Notes: generated by a model from the letters alone, not told the origin. A stretch of DNA of 64,000 nt from Ehretia macrophylla (GCA_037974665.1 CM075773.1:18094146-18158145), one strand, 5' to 3'. Numbered from the stretch's first letter, positions 35,283 through 48,096 are shown. Numbers and translations are program-made.

Positions 35283-35840
35283 GTCATGTTGAGGGCACAA
35301 TTCCTTTATGTGTTAACGGTTCACAGTCCCAGCCTAGAGATATGGCCTATTCAAAAGGCCCAATGGGCTTAACGACAACCCATCCGCTTCAACAATGCAG
35401 CATCCTCGCAAGACGCGATATCGACGCATTGTAGGGTCCTCTAATGTGCCGCGAGTAAGGTTGTAGTCCTTTTAACAGCTCACGACGTACGATCCGGGAC
35501 GAAAAAACAGAGCAAAAGAAGAAAAGTTGCCCGAAACTGATGATAACGTTCGTTTTTGAGCTCCGAAAAGGGCAAAGCGTGCTAGATAGCTGCCCCCGTC
35601 GTAGAGCTCTCAGAGAGCTTTCCAACGGTATGCTGTGCGCCTCGTAACTCCTTACGGATCAAAAGTTATGGGCACTGGAGCGACGGAGACCTGGTCACAA
35701 GCCCTACGCCCTCGGTTTGCGGGCCCAGCCTCCACGTGAAGAGAAGTTATCTTGCCCAAGGTGCCGTGGGATTCGATAATAGAAATGTGGTGGGTAAAGT
35801 ATCTTGGCAACGCTAACCGGAGCAAAAAAAATTGAAAAGA

Positions 35841-35959
35841 GGGGTGCAACACGAGGACTTCCCACGGGATCATCCATCCTAGTACTACTCTCGCCCAAGC
35901 ACGCTTAACTTCGGAGTTCTGATGGGATCCGGTGCATTAGTGCTGGTATGATCGCACCG
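35841..35959 (-). rRNA. 5S rRNA: 5S rRNA copy 54
   Basis: G1C at the first base, then G87A, C91U and C95G in box C. The 3' flank is CCCCTCTTTT. Spacer 35960-36517. Confidence 0.94.
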
Positions 35960-36517
35960 GTCATGTTGTGGGCACAATTCCTTTATGTCTTAATGGTTCA
36001 CATTCCCAGCCAAGAGAGATGGCCCGTTCAAGAGGCCCAATGGGCTTAACGACAACCCATCCGCTTCAACAACGCAACATCCTCGCAAGATGTGATATCG
36101 ACGCATTGTAGGGTCCTCTAATGTGCCGCGAGTAAGGTTGTCGTCCTTTTAACAGCTCGCGACGTACGATCCGGGATGGAAAAACAGAGCAAAAGAAGAA
36201 AAGTGGCCCGAAACTGATGAAAACGTTCGATTTTGAGCTCCAAAAAGGGCACGGCGAGCTAGCTAGCTGCCCCCGTTGTAGAGCTCTCGGAGAGCTTTCC
36301 AACGGTATGCTGTGCGCCGCGTAACTCCTTACGGATCAAAAGTTATGGGCACCGGAGCGACGGAGACCTGGTCACAAGCCCTACGCCCTCGGTTTGCGGG
36401 CCCAGCCTCCACGTGAAGAGAAGTTGTCTTGCCCAAGGTGCCGTGGGATTCGATAATAGAAATGTGGTGGGTAAAGTATCTTGGCAACCCTAACCGGAGC
36501 AAAAAAAATTGAAAAGG

Positions 36518-36636
36518 GGGGTGCAACACGAGGACTTCCCAGGGGGAAACCAATCCTAGTACTACTCTCATCCAAGCACGCTTAACTTCGGAGTTCTGAT
36601 GGGATCCGGTGCATTAGTGCTGGTATGATCGCACCC
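36518..36636 (-). rRNA. 5S rRNA: 5S rRNA copy 55, diverged
   Basis: G66A, C67U, G85U, G89U and A90U. The intermediate element and box C are both changed. Standard T runs. Spacer 36637-37193. Confidence 0.93.
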
Positions 36637-37193
36637 GTCATGTTGAGGGCACAATTCCTTTATGTGTTAACGGTTCACAGTCCCAGCCTAGAGATATGGC
36701 CCATTCAAAAGGCCCAATGGGCTTAACGACAACCCATCCGCTTCAACAACGCAGCATCCTCGCAAGACGTGATATCAACGCATTGTAGGGTCCTCTAATG
36801 TGCCGCGAGTAAGGTTGTCGTCCTTTTAACAGCTTGCGACGTACGATCCGGGACGGAAAAACAGAGCAAAAGAAGAAGAGTGGCCCGAAACTGATGAAAA
36901 CGTTCGATTTTGAGCTCCGAAAGGGCACGGCAAGCTAGCTAGCTGCCCCTGTTGTAGAGCTCTCGGAGAGCTTTCCAACGGTATGCTGTGCGCCGCGTAA
37001 CTCCTTACGAATCAAAAGTTATGGGCACCGGAGCGACGGAGACCTGGTCACAAGCCCTACGCCCTTGGTTTGCGGGCCCAGCCTCCACGTGAAGAGAAGT
37101 TATCTTGCCCAAGGTGCCATGGGATTCGATAATAGAAATGTGGTGGGTAAAGTATCTTGGCAACCCTAACCGGAACAAAACAAATTGAGAAGG

Positions 37194-37312
37194 GGGGTGC
37201 AACACGAGGACTTCCCAGGGGGGCACCCATCCTAGTACTACTCTCGCCCAAGAACGCTTAACTTCGGAGTTCTGATGGGATCCGGTGCATTAGTGCTGGT
37301 ATGATCGCACCC
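37194..37312 (-). rRNA. 5S rRNA: 5S rRNA copy 56
   Basis: G60U (box A) and A90C (box C). Broken-type terminator. Spacer 37313-37870. Confidence 0.95.
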
Positions 37313-37870
37313 GTCATGTTGAGGGCACAATTCCTTTATGTGTTAACGGTTCACAGTCCCAGCCTAGAGATATGGCCCATTCAAAAGGCCCAATGGGCTT
37401 AACGACAACCCATCCGCTTCAACAACGCAGCATCCTCGCAAGACGTGATATCGACACATTGTAGGATACTCGAATGTGCCGCGAGTATGGTTGTCAACCT
37501 TTTAACAGCTCACGACGTACGATCCGGGACGGAAAAACAGAGCAAAAGAAGAAAAATGGCTCGAAACTGATGAAAACGTTCGATTTTGAACTCCGAAAAA
37601 GGCACAGCGAGCTAGCTAGCTGCCCCCGTTGTAGAGCTCTCAGAGAGCTTTCCAACGGCATGTGTTGCACCGAGTAACTCCTTACGGATCAAAAGTTATG
37701 GGCACTGGAGCGACGGAGACCTGGTCATAAGCCCAACGCCCTCGGTTTGCAGGCCCAGCCTCAACGTGAAGAGAAGTTGTCTTGCCCAAGGTGCCGTGGG
37801 ATTCGATAATAGAAATGTGGTGGGTAAAGTATCTTGGCAACCCTAACCGGAGCAAAACAAATTGAGAAGG

Positions 37871-37989
37871 GGGGTGCAACACGAGGACTTCCTAGGGGGT
37901 CACCCATCCTAGTACTACTCTCGCCCATGCACTTTTAACTTCAGAGTTCTGATGGGATCCGGTGCATTAGTGCTGGTATAATCGCACCC
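37871..37989 (-). rRNA. 5S rRNA: 5S rRNA copy 57, diverged
   Basis: C10U, C47U, G56A, C57A, U62A and G97A. Three of these are in box A. Broken-type terminator. The 3' half, with its flank, matches copy 26 (20995 bp to the left). Spacer 37990-38547. Confidence 0.93.
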
Positions 37990-38547
37990 GTCATGTTGAG
38001 GGCACAATTCCTTTATGTGTTAATGGTTCAAAGTCCCAGCCTAGAGATATGGCCCGTTCAAAAGGCCCAATGGGCTTAACGACAACCCATCCGCTTCAAC
38101 AACGCAGCATCCTCTCAAGACGTGATATCGTCGCATTGTAGGGTCCTCTAATTTGCCGCGAGTACGGTTGTCGTCCTTTTAACAGCTCACGACGTACGAT
38201 CCGGGACGGAAAAACAGAGCAAAAGAAGAAAAGTGGCCCGAAACTGATGAAAACGTTCGATTTTGGGCGTCGAAAAGGGCACGGTGAGCTATCTAGCTGC
38301 CCCCGTCGTAGAGCTCTAGGAGAGCTTTCCAACGGTATGCTGTGCGCCTCGTAACTCCTTACGGATCATAAGTTATGGGCACTGTAGCGACGGAGACCTG
38401 GTCACAAGCCCTACGCCCTCGGTTTGCGGGCCCAGCCTCCACGTGAAGAGAAGTTGTCTTGCCCAAGGTGCTGTGGGATTCGATAATAGAAATGTGGTGG
38501 GTAAAGTATCTTCGCAACCCTAACCGGAGCAAAAAAAATTGAAAAGG

Positions 38548-38666
38548 GGGGTGCAACACGAGGACTTCCCAGGGGGACACCAATCCTAGTACTACTCTCG
38601 CCCAAGCACGCTTAACTTCGGAGTTCTGATGGGATCCGGTGCATTAGTGCTGGTATGATCGCACCC
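38548..38666 (-). rRNA. 5S rRNA: 5S rRNA copy 58
   Basis: G85U and A90U, both also in copy 55. Spacer 38667-39222. Confidence 0.96.
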
Positions 38667-39222
38667 GTCATGTTGAGGGCACAATTCCTTTATGTGTTAA
38701 CGGTTCACAGTCCCAGCCTAGATATATTGCCAATTCAAAAGGCCCAATGGGCTTAACAACAACCCATCCGCTTCAACAACGCAGCATCCTCGCAAGACGT
38801 GATATCGACGCATTGTAGGGTCCTCTAATGTGCCGCGAGTAAGGTTGTCGTCTTTTTAACAGCTCACGACGTACGATCCGGGACGAAAAAACATAGCCAA
38901 AGAAGAAAAGTGGCCCGAAACTGATGAAAACGTTCGATTTTGAGCTCCGAAAAGGGCACGGCGAGCTAGCTACCTGCCCCCATCGTAGAGCTCTCGCAGT
39001 GCTTTCCAACAGGATGCTGTGCGCCGCGTAACTCATTACGGATCAAAAGTTATGGGCACCGAAGCGACGGAGACCTGGTCACAAGCCCTATGCCCTCGGT
39101 TTGCGGGCCAGCCTCCAAGTGAAGCGAAGGTGTCTTGTACAAGGTGCCGTGGGATTCAATAATAGAAATGTGGTGGGTAAAGTATCTTGGCAACGCTAAC
39201 CGGAGCAAAAACAATTGAAAAG

Positions 39223-39341
39223 GGGGTGCAACACGAGGACTTCCCAGGGGGTCACCCATCCTAGTAATACTCTCGCCCAAGCACGCTTAACTTCGGAGTT
39301 CTGGTGGGATCCGGTGCATTAGTGCTGGTATGATCGCACCC
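39223..39341 (-). rRNA. 5S rRNA: 5S rRNA copy 59
   Basis: U38C and G75U. The T run is interrupted (TTGTTTTT). Unit 675 bp. Spacer 39342-39898. Confidence 0.96.
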
Positions 39342-39898
39342 GTCATGTTGAGGACACAATTCCTTTATGTGTTAACGGTTCACAGTCCCAGCCTAGAGAT
39401 ATTGCCTATTGAAAAGGCCCAATGGGCTTAACAACAACCCATCCGCTTCAACCACGCAGCATCCTCGCAAGACATGATATCGACGCATTATAGGGTCCTC
39501 TAATGTGCCGCGAGTAAGGTTGTCTTCCTTTTAACAGCTCACGACGTACGATCCGGGATGGAAAAACAGAGCAAAAGAAGAAAAGTGGCCCGAAACTGAT
39601 GAAAACGTTTGATTTTTAGCTCCGAAAAGGGCACGGCGAGCTAGCTACCTGCCCCCCTCGTAGAGCTCTCGGAGAGCTTTCCAACGATATGCTGTGCGCC
39701 GCGTAACTCCTTACGGATCAAAAGTTATGGGCACCGGAGCGACGGATACCTGGTCACAAGCCCCACGCCCTCGCTCTGCGGCCCTAGCCTCTATTTGAAG
39801 CGAAGTTGTCTTGCCCAAGGTGCCGTGAGATTCGATAATAGAAATGTGGTGGATAAAGTATCTTGGCAACGCTAACCGGAGCAAAAAAAATTGAAAAG

Positions 39899-40017
39899 GG
39901 GGTGCAACACAAGGACTTCCCAGGGGGTCACCCATCCTAGTACTACTCTCGCCCAAGCACGCTTAACTTCGGAGTTCTGATGGGATCCGGTGCATTAGTG
40001 CTGTTATGATCGCACCC
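39899..40017 (-). rRNA. 5S rRNA: 5S rRNA copy 60
   Basis: C14A and C107U. Spacer 40018-40587. Confidence 0.97.
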
Positions 40018-40587
40018 GTCATGTTGAGGGCACAATTCCTTTATGTGTTAACGGTTCACAGTCCCAGCCTAGAGATATGGCCCATTCAAAAGGCCCAATG
40101 GGCTTAACGACAACCCATCCGCTTCAACAACGCAGCATCCTCGCAAGACGTGATATCGACGCATTGTAGGGTCCTCTAATGTTCCGCGAGTAAGATTGTC
40201 GTCCTTTTAACAGCTCACGATGTACGATCAGAGATGGAAAAACAGAGCAAAAGAAGAAAAGTGGCCCGAAACTGATGAAAACGTTCGATTTTGAGCTCCG
40301 AAAAGGGAACGGCGAGCTAGCTAGCTGCCCCCGTCGTAGAGCTCTCGGAGAGCTTTCCAACGGTATGCTGTGCGCCGCGTAACTCCTTACGGATCAAAAG
40401 TTAGGGGCACCGGGGCGACGCAGACCTGGTCACAAGCCCTACGCCCTCGGTTTGCGGGCCCAGCCTCCACGTGAAGAGAAGTTGTCTTGCCCAAGGTGCC
40501 GTGGGATTCGATAATAGAAATGTGGTGGGTAAAGTATCTTGGCAACGCTAACCGGAGCAAAAAAAATTGAAAAAGGGGGTGGAAAAG

Positions 40588-40706
40588 AGGGTGCAACACG
40601 AGGACTTCCCAGGGGGTCACCCATCCTAGTACTACTCTCGCCCAAGCACGCTTAACTTCATAGTTCTGATGGGATCCGGTGCATTAGTGCTGGTATGATC
40701 GCACCC
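40588..40706 (-). rRNA. 5S rRNA: 5S rRNA copy 61, duplicated 3' flank
   Basis: C46A, C47U and C119U. 3'-flank duplication with its own variant (gtggaaaagagg on +). All shared with copy 64, three units (2055 bp) to the right. Unit 689 bp. Spacer 40707-41264. Confidence 0.95.
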
Positions 40707-41264
40707 GTCATGTTGCGGGCACAATTCCTTTATGTGTTAACGGTTCAAAGTCCCAGCCTAGAGATGTGGCCCATTCAAAAGGCCCAATGGGCTTAATGAC
40801 AACTCATCCGCTTCAACAACGCAGCATCCTCACAAGACGTGATATCTACGCATTGTAGGGCCCTCTAATGTCACGTGAGTTAGGTTGTCGTCCTTTTATC
40901 AGCTCGCGACGTACGATCCGGGATGGAAAAATAGAGTAAAAGAAAAAAAGTGGTCTGAAACTGATGAAAATGTTCAAATTTGAGTTCCGAAAAGGGCACA
41001 GCGAGCTAGCATGCCCTCCGTGTCGTAGAGCTCTCAGAGAGCTTTCCAACGGTATGCTGTGCGCCTCGTAACTCCTTACGGATCAAAAGTTATGGGCACC
41101 GGAGCGACGGAGACCAGGTCACAAGCCCTATGCCCTCGGTTTGCGGGCCCAGCCTCCACGTGAAGAGAAGTTGTCTTGCCCAAGGTGCCGTGGGATTCGA
41201 TAATAGAAATGTGGTGGGTAAAGTATCTTGGCAACCCTAACCGGAGCAAAAAAAATTGAAAAGG

Positions 41265-41383
41265 GGGGTGCAACACGAGGACTTCCCAAGGGGTCACCCA
41301 TCCTAGTACTACTCTCGCCCAAGCACTCTTAACTTCGGAGTTCTGATGGGATCCGGTGCATTAGTGCTGGTATGATCGCACCC
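41265..41383 (-). rRNA. 5S rRNA: 5S rRNA copy 62
   Basis: C57A and C95U. The 3'-side spacer has gctagcatgccctccgtg, also seen four units to the right. Spacer 41384-41953. Confidence 0.96.
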
Positions 41384-41953
41384 GTCATGTTGAGGGCACA
41401 ATTCCTTTATGTGTTAACGGTTCACAGTCCCAGCCTAGAGATATGGCCCATTCAAAAGGCCCAATGGGCTTAACGACAGCCCATCCGCTTCAACAACGCA
41501 GCATCCTCGCAAGACGTGATATCGACGCATTGTAGGGTCCTCTAATGTGCCGCGAGTAAGGTTGTCGTCCTTTTAACAGCTCACGACGTACGATCCGGGA
41601 CGGAAAAATAGAGCAAAAGAAGAAAAGGAGACCGAAACTGATGAAAACGTTCAATTTTGAACTTCGAAAAGGGCATAGCAAGCTAGGTAGCTGCCCCCGT
41701 CGTAGAGCTCTCAGAGGGCTTTGCAGCGGTGTGCTGTGCGCCTCGTACCTCCTTACGGATCAAAAGTTGTGGGTACCGGAGCGACGGAGACCTGGTCACA
41801 AGCCCTACGCCCTCGGTTTGCGGGCCCAGCCTCCACGTGAAGAGAAGTTGTCTTGCCCAAGGTGCCGTGGGATTCGATAATAGAAATGTGGTGGGTAAAG
41901 TATCTTGGCAACGCTAATCGGAGCAAAAAAAATTGAAAAAGGGGGTGCAAAAG

Positions 41954-42072
41954 GGGGTGCAACACGAGGACTTCCCAGGGGGTCACCCATCCTAGTACTA
42001 CTCTCGCCCAAGCACGCTTAACTTCGGAGTTCTGATGGGATCCGGTGCATTAGTGCTGGTATGATCGCACCC
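41954..42072 (-). rRNA. 5S rRNA: 5S rRNA copy 63, consensus, duplicated 3' flank
   Basis: Gene identical to consensus. The 12-bp duplication precedes it on + (gggggtgcaaaag). Unit 689 bp. Spacer 42073-42642. Confidence 0.98.
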
Positions 42073-42642
42073 GTCATGTTGAGGGCACAATTCCTTTATG
42101 TGTTAACGGTTCACAGTCCCAGCCTAGAGATATGGCCCATTCAAAAGGCCCAATGGGCTTAACGACAACCCATCCGCTTCAACAACGCAGCATCCTCGCA
42201 AGACGTGATATCGACGCATTGTAGGGTCCTCTAATGTGCCGCGAGTAAGGTTGTCGTCCTTTTAACAGCTCACGACGTACGATCCGAGATGGAAAAACAG
42301 AGCAAAAGAAGAAAAGTGGCCCGAAACTAATGAAAACGTTCAATTTTGAGCTCCAAGAAGGGAACGGCGGGCTAGCTAGCTGCCCCCGTCGTAGAGCTCT
42401 CGGAGAGCTTTCCAACGGTATGCTGTGCGCCGCGTAACTCCTTACCGATCAAAAGTTATGGGCACCGGGGCGACGGAGACCTGGTCACAAGCCCTACGCC
42501 CTCGGTTTGCGGGCCCAGCCTCCACGTGAAGAGAAGTTGTCTTGCCCAAGGTGCCGTGGGATTCGATAATAGAAATGTGGTGGGTAAAGTATCTTGGCAA
42601 CGCTAACCGGAGCAAAAAAAATTGAAAAAGGGGGTGGAAAAG

Positions 42643-42761
42643 AGGGTGCAACACGAGGACTTCCCAGGGGGTCACCCATCCTAGTACTACTCTCGCCCAA
42701 GCACGCTTAACTTCATAGTTCTGATGGGATCCGGTGCATTAGTGCTGGTATGATCGCACCC
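42643..42761 (-). rRNA. 5S rRNA: 5S rRNA copy 64, duplicated 3' flank
   Basis: C46A, C47U and C119U: a copy of the copy 61 haplotype, including its flank. Unit 689 bp. Spacer 42762-43333 has one extra G (tgtaggggtcc). Confidence 0.95.
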
Positions 42762-43333
42762 GTCATGTTGAGGGCACAATTCCTTTATGTGTTAACGGTT
42801 CACAGTCCCAGCCTAGAGATATGGCCCATTCAAAAGGCCCAATGGGCTTAACGACAACCCATCCGCTTCAACAACGCAGCATCCTCACAAGACGTGATAT
42901 CGACGCATTGTAGGGGTCCTCTAATGTGCCGCGAGTAAGGTTGTCGTCCTTTTAAAAGTTCACGACGTACGATCCGGGACGGAAAAACAGAGCAAAAGAA
43001 GAAAAGTGGCCCGAAACTGATGAAAACGTTCGATTTTGAACTCCGAAAAGGGCATAGCGAGCAAGCTAGCTGCCCCCGTCGTAGAGCTCTCAGAGAGCTT
43101 TCCAACGGTATGCTGTGCGCCTCGTAACTCCTTACGGATCAAAAGTTATGGGCACCAGAGCGACGGAGACCTGGTCACAAGCCCTACGCCCTCGGTTTGC
43201 GGGCCCAGCCTCCACGTGAAGAGAAGTTGTCTTGCCCAAGGTGCCGTGGGATTCGATAATAGAATTGTGGTGGGTAAAGTATCTTGGAAACGCTAACCGG
43301 AGCAAAAAAAAATTGAAAAAGGCGGTGCAAAAA

Positions 43334-43452
43334 GGGGTGCAACACGAGGACTTCCCAAGGGGTCACCCATCCTAGTACTACTCTCGTCCAAGCACGCTTA
43401 ACTTCGGAGTTCTGATGGGATCCGGTGCATTAGTGCTGGTATGATCGCACCC
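43334..43452 (-). rRNA. 5S rRNA: 5S rRNA copy 65, duplicated 3' flank
   Basis: G66A and C95U. Duplication variant ggcggtgcaaaaagg on +. T9 run. Unit 691 bp, the longest. Spacer 43453-44010. Confidence 0.95.
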
Positions 43453-44010
43453 GTCATGTTGAGGGCACAATTCCTTTATGTTTTAACGGTTAACAGTCCC
43501 AGCCGAGAGATATGGCCCATTCAAAAGGCCTAATGGGCTTAACGACAACCCATCCGCTTCAACAACGCAGCATCCTCCCAAGACGAGATATCGATGCATT
43601 GTAGGGTCCTCTAATGTGCCGCGAGTAAGGTTGTCGTCCTTTTAACAGCTCACGACGTACGATCCGGGACGTAAAAAAAGAGCAAAAGTAGAAAAGTGGC
43701 CCGAAACTGATGAAAACGTTCGATTTTGAGCTCCGAAAAGGGCACAGCGAGCTAGCATGCCCTCCGTGTCGTAGAGCTCTCAGAGAGCTTTCCAACGGTA
43801 TGCTGTGCGCCTCGTAACTCCTTACGGATCAAAAGTTATGGGCACCGTAGCGACGGAGACCTGGTCACAAGCCCTATGCCCTCGGTTTGCAGGCCCAGCC
43901 TCCACGTGAAGAGAAGTTGTCTTGCCCAAGGTGCCGTGGGATTCGATAATAGAAATGTGGTGGGTAAAGTATCTTGGCAACCCTAACCGGAGCAAAAAAA
44001 ATTGAAAAGG

Positions 44011-44129
44011 GGGGTGCAACACGAGGACTTCCCAGGGGGTCACCCATCCGAGTACTACTCTCGCCCAAGCACTCTTAACTTCGGAGTTTTGATGGGATCC
44101 GGCGCCTTAGTGCTGGTATGATCACACCC
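44011..44129 (-). rRNA. 5S rRNA: 5S rRNA copy 66, diverged
   Basis: C6U, U24G, A27G, G41A, C57A and A80C. Spacer 44130-44687. Confidence 0.93.
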
Positions 44130-44687
44130 GTCATGTTGAGGGCACAATTCCTTTATGTGTTAACGGTTCACAGTCCCAGCCTAGAGATATGGCCCATTCA
44201 AAAGGCCCAATGGGCTTAACGACAACCCATCCGCTTCAACAACACAGCAAACTCGCAAGACGTGATATCGACGCATTGTAGGGTCCTCTAATGTGCCGCG
44301 ATTAAGGTTGTCGTCCTTTTAACAGCTAACGACGTACTATCCGGGACGGAAAAACAGAGCAAAAGAAGAAAAGTGGACCGAAACTGATGAAAACTTTCAA
44401 TTTTGAGCTCCGAAAAGGGCACAGCGAGCTAGCTAGCTGCCCCCGTCGTAGAGCTCTCAAAGAGCTTTCCAACGGCATGCTGTGCGCCTCGTAACTCCTT
44501 ACGGATCAAAAGTTATGGGAACCGGAGCGACGGACACCTGGTCCCAAGCCCTACGCCTTCGGTTTGCGGGCCCATCCTCCCCGTGAAGAGAAGTTGTCCT
44601 GCCCAAGATGCGGTGGGATTCGATAATAGAATTGTGGTGGGTAAAGTATCTCGGCAACGCTAATCGGAGCAAAAAAAATTTAAAAGT

Positions 44688-44806
44688 GGGGTGCTACACG
44701 AGGACTTCCCTGGGGGTCACCCATCCTAGTACTACTCTCGCCCAAGCACGCTTAACTTCGGAGTTCTGATGGGATCCGGTGCATTAGTGCTGGTATGATC
44801 GCACCC
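44688..44806 (-). rRNA. 5S rRNA: 5S rRNA copy 67
   Basis: U96A and U112A. The first T run follows ACTTTTAAA, a small change from the standard. The 3'-side spacer is nearly repeated two units to the right (cacctggtcccaagcc). Spacer 44807-45364. Confidence 0.96.
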
Positions 44807-45364
44807 GTCATGTTGAGGGCACAATTCCTTTATGTGTTAACGGTTCACAGTCCCAGCCTAGAGATATGGCCCATTCAAAAGGCCCAATTGGCTTAACGAC
44901 AACCCATCCGCTTCAATATCGCAGCATCCTCGCAAGACGTGATATCGACGCATTGTAGGGTCCTCTAATGTGCCGCGAGTAAGGTTGTCGTCCTTTTAAC
45001 AGCTCACGACGTACGATCCAGGACGGAAAAACAGAGCAAAAGAAGAAAAGTGGCCCGAAACTGATGAAAACATTCGATTTTGAACTCCGAAAAGGGCATA
45101 GCCAGCCAGCTAGCTGCCACCGTCGTAGAGCTCTCAGAGAGCTTTCCAACGGTATGCTGTGCGCCTCGTAAATCCTTACGGATCAAAAGTTATGGGCACC
45201 GGAGCGACGGAGACCTGGGCACAAGCCCTACGCCCTCGGTTTGCGGGCCCAGCCTCCACGTGAAGAGAAGTTGTCTTGCCCAAGGTGCCGTGGGATTCGA
45301 TAATAGAAATGTGGTGGGTAAAGTATCTTGGCAACCCTAACCGGAGCAAAAAAAATTGAAAAGG

Positions 45365-45483
45365 GGGGTGCAACACGAGGACTTCCCAGGGGGTCACCCA
45401 TCCTAGTACTACTCTCGCCCAAGCACGCTTAACTTCGGAGTTCTGATGGGATCCGGTGCATTAGTGCTGGTATGATCGCACCC
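45365..45483 (-). rRNA. 5S rRNA: 5S rRNA copy 68, consensus
   Basis: Identical to consensus. Spacer 45484-46053. Confidence 0.98.
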
Positions 45484-46053
45484 GTCATGTTGAGGGCACA
45501 ATTCCTTTATGTGTTAACGGTTCACAGTCCCAGCATAGAGATATGGCCCATGCAAAAGGCCCAATGGGCTTAACGAGAACCCATCCGCTTCAACAACGCA
45601 GCATCCTCGCAAGACGTGATATCGACGCATTGTAGGGTCCTCTAATGTGCCGCGAGTAAGGTTGTCGTCCTTTTAACAGCTCACGACGTACGATCCGGGA
45701 CGGAAAAATAGAGCAAAAGAAGAAAAGTGGACTGAAACTGATGAAAACTTTCAATTTTGAACTTCGAAAAGGGCATAGCAAGCTAGCTAGCTGCCCCCGT
45801 CGTAGAGCTCTCAAAGAGCTTTCCAACGGCATGCTGTGCGCCTCGTAACTCCTTACGGATCAAAAGTTATGGGAACCGGAGCGACGGACACCTGGTCCCA
45901 AGCCCTACGCCTTCGGTTTGCGGGCCCATCCTCCCCGTGAAGAGAAGTTGTCCTGCCCAAGATGCGGTGGGATTCGATAATAGAATTGTGGTGGGTAAAG
46001 TATCTCGGCAACGCTAATCGGAGCAAAAAAAATTGAAAAAGGCGGTGCAAAAG

Positions 46054-46172
46054 GGGGTGCTACACGAGGACTTCCCAGGGGGTCACCCATCCTAGTACTA
46101 CTCTCGCCCAAGCACGCTTAACTTCGGAGTTCTGATGGGATCCGGTGCATTATTGCTGGTATGATCGCACCC
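46054..46172 (-). rRNA. 5S rRNA: 5S rRNA copy 69, duplicated 3' flank
   Basis: C20A and U112A. The U112A change and spacer match copy 67, two units to the left, but here the flank duplication is also present. Unit 689 bp. Spacer 46173-46730. Confidence 0.95.
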
Positions 46173-46730
46173 GTCATGTTGAGGGCACAATTCCTTTATG
46201 TGTTAACGGTTCACAGTCCCAGCCTAGAGATATGGCCCATTCAAAAGGCCCAATGGGCTTAACGACAACCCATCCGCTTCAACAACACAGCATCCTCGCA
46301 AGACGTGATATCGACGCATTGTAGGGTCCTCTAATGTGCCGCGAGTAAGGTTGTCGTCCTTTTAACAGCTTACGACGTACGATCCGGGACGGAAAAACAG
46401 AGCAAAAGAAGAAAAGTGGCCCGAAACTGATGAAAACGTTCGATTTTGAGCTCCGAAAAGGGCATAACCAACCAGCTAGCTGCCACCGTCGTAGAGCTCT
46501 CATAGAGCTTTCCAACGGTATGCTGTGCGCCTCGTAACTCCTTACGGATCAAAAGTTATGGGTACCGGAGCGACGGAGACCTGGGCACAAGCCCTATGCC
46601 ATCGGTTTACGAGCCCAGCCTCCACGTGAAGAGAAGATGTCTTGCCCAAGGTGCAGTGGGATTCGATAATAGAAATGTGGTGGGTAAAGTATCTTGGCAA
46701 CGCTAACCGGAGCAAAAAAAATTGAAAAGG

Positions 46731-46849
46731 GGGGTGCAACACGAGGACTTCCCAGGGGGTCACCCATCCTAGTACTACTCTCGCCCAAGCACGCTTAACT
46801 TCGGAGTTCTGATGGGATCCAGTGCATTAGTGCTGGTATGATCGCACCC
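46731..46849 (-). rRNA. 5S rRNA: 5S rRNA copy 70
   Basis: C29U only. Spacer 46850-47419. Confidence 0.97.
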
Positions 46850-47419
46850 GTCATGTTGAGGGCACAATTCCTTTATGTGTTAACGGTTCACAGTCCCAGC
46901 ATAGAGATATGGCCCATTCAAAAGGCCCAATGGGCTTAACGAGAACCCATCCGCTTCAACAACGCAGCATCCTCGCAAGACGTGATATCGACGCATTGTA
47001 GGGTCCTCTAATGTGCCGCGAGTAAGGTTGTCGTCCTTTTAACAGCTCACGACGTACGATCCGGGACGGAAAAACAGAGCAAAAGAAGAAAAGTGGCCCG
47101 AAACTGATGAAAACGTTCGATTTTGAGCTCCGAAAAGGGCACAGTGAGCTAGCAAGCTGCCCCCATCGTAGAGCTCTCAGTGAGCTTTCCAACGGTATGC
47201 TGTGCGCCTCGTAACTCCTTGCGGATCAAAAGTTATGGGCACCAGAGCGACGGAGACCTAGTCACAAGCCCTACGCCCTCGGTTTGCAGGCCCAGCCTCC
47301 ACGTGAAGAGAAGTTGTCTTGCCCAAGGTGCCGTGGGATTCTATAATAGAAATGTGGTGGGTAAAGTATCTTGGCTACCCTAACCGGAGCAAAAAAAATA
47401 GAAAAAGGGGGTGCAAAAG

Positions 47420-47538
47420 GGGGTGCAACACGAGGACTTCCCAGGGGGTCACCCATCCTAGTACTACTCTCGCCCAAGCACGCTTAACTTCGGAGTTCTG
47501 ATGGGATCCGGTGCATTAGTGCTGGTATGATCGCACCC
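47420..47538 (-). rRNA. 5S rRNA: 5S rRNA copy 71, consensus, duplicated 3' flank
   Basis: Gene identical to consensus, with the 12-bp flank duplication. Unit 689 bp. Spacer 47539-48096. Confidence 0.98.
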
Positions 47539-48096
47539 GTCATGTTGAGGGCACAATTCCTTTATGTGTTAACGGTTCACAGTCCCAGCCTAGAGATATG
47601 GCCCATTCAAAAGGCCCAATGGGTTTAACGACAACCCATCCGCTTCAACAACGCAGCATCCTCGCAAGACGTGATATCGACGCATTGTAGGGTCCTCTAA
47701 TGTGCCGCGAGTAAGGTTGTCTTCCTTTTAACAGCTCACGACGTACGATCCGGGACGGAAAAACAGAGCAAAAGAAGAAAAGTAGCCCGAAACTAATGAA
47801 AACGTTCGATTTTGATCTCTGAAAAGTGCACAGCGAGCTAGCTAGCTTCCCCCGTCGTAGAGCTCTCGGAGAGCTTTCCAACGGTATGCTGTGCGCCGCG
47901 TAACTCCTTACGGATCAAAAGTTATGGGCACCGGAGCGACGGAGACCTGGCCACAAGCCCTACGCCCTCGGTTTGCGGGCCCAGCCTCCACGTGAAGAGA
48001 AGTTGTCTTGCCCATGGTGCCGTGGGATTCGATAATAGAAATGTGGTGGGTAAAGTATCTTGGCAACGCTAACCGCAGCAAAAGAAATTGAAAAGG

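Larger units (their letters stand above)
44480..47200. repeat. Two-unit higher-order repeat (about 1.37 kb)
   Basis: Alternate units match: cacctggtcccaagcc near 44530 and 45890, agctagctgccaccg near 45107 and 46473, and cataga plus cgagaaccc near 45535 and 46900. The pair of units was duplicated as a block, then one member acquired the 12-bp flank duplication. Confidence 0.75.
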
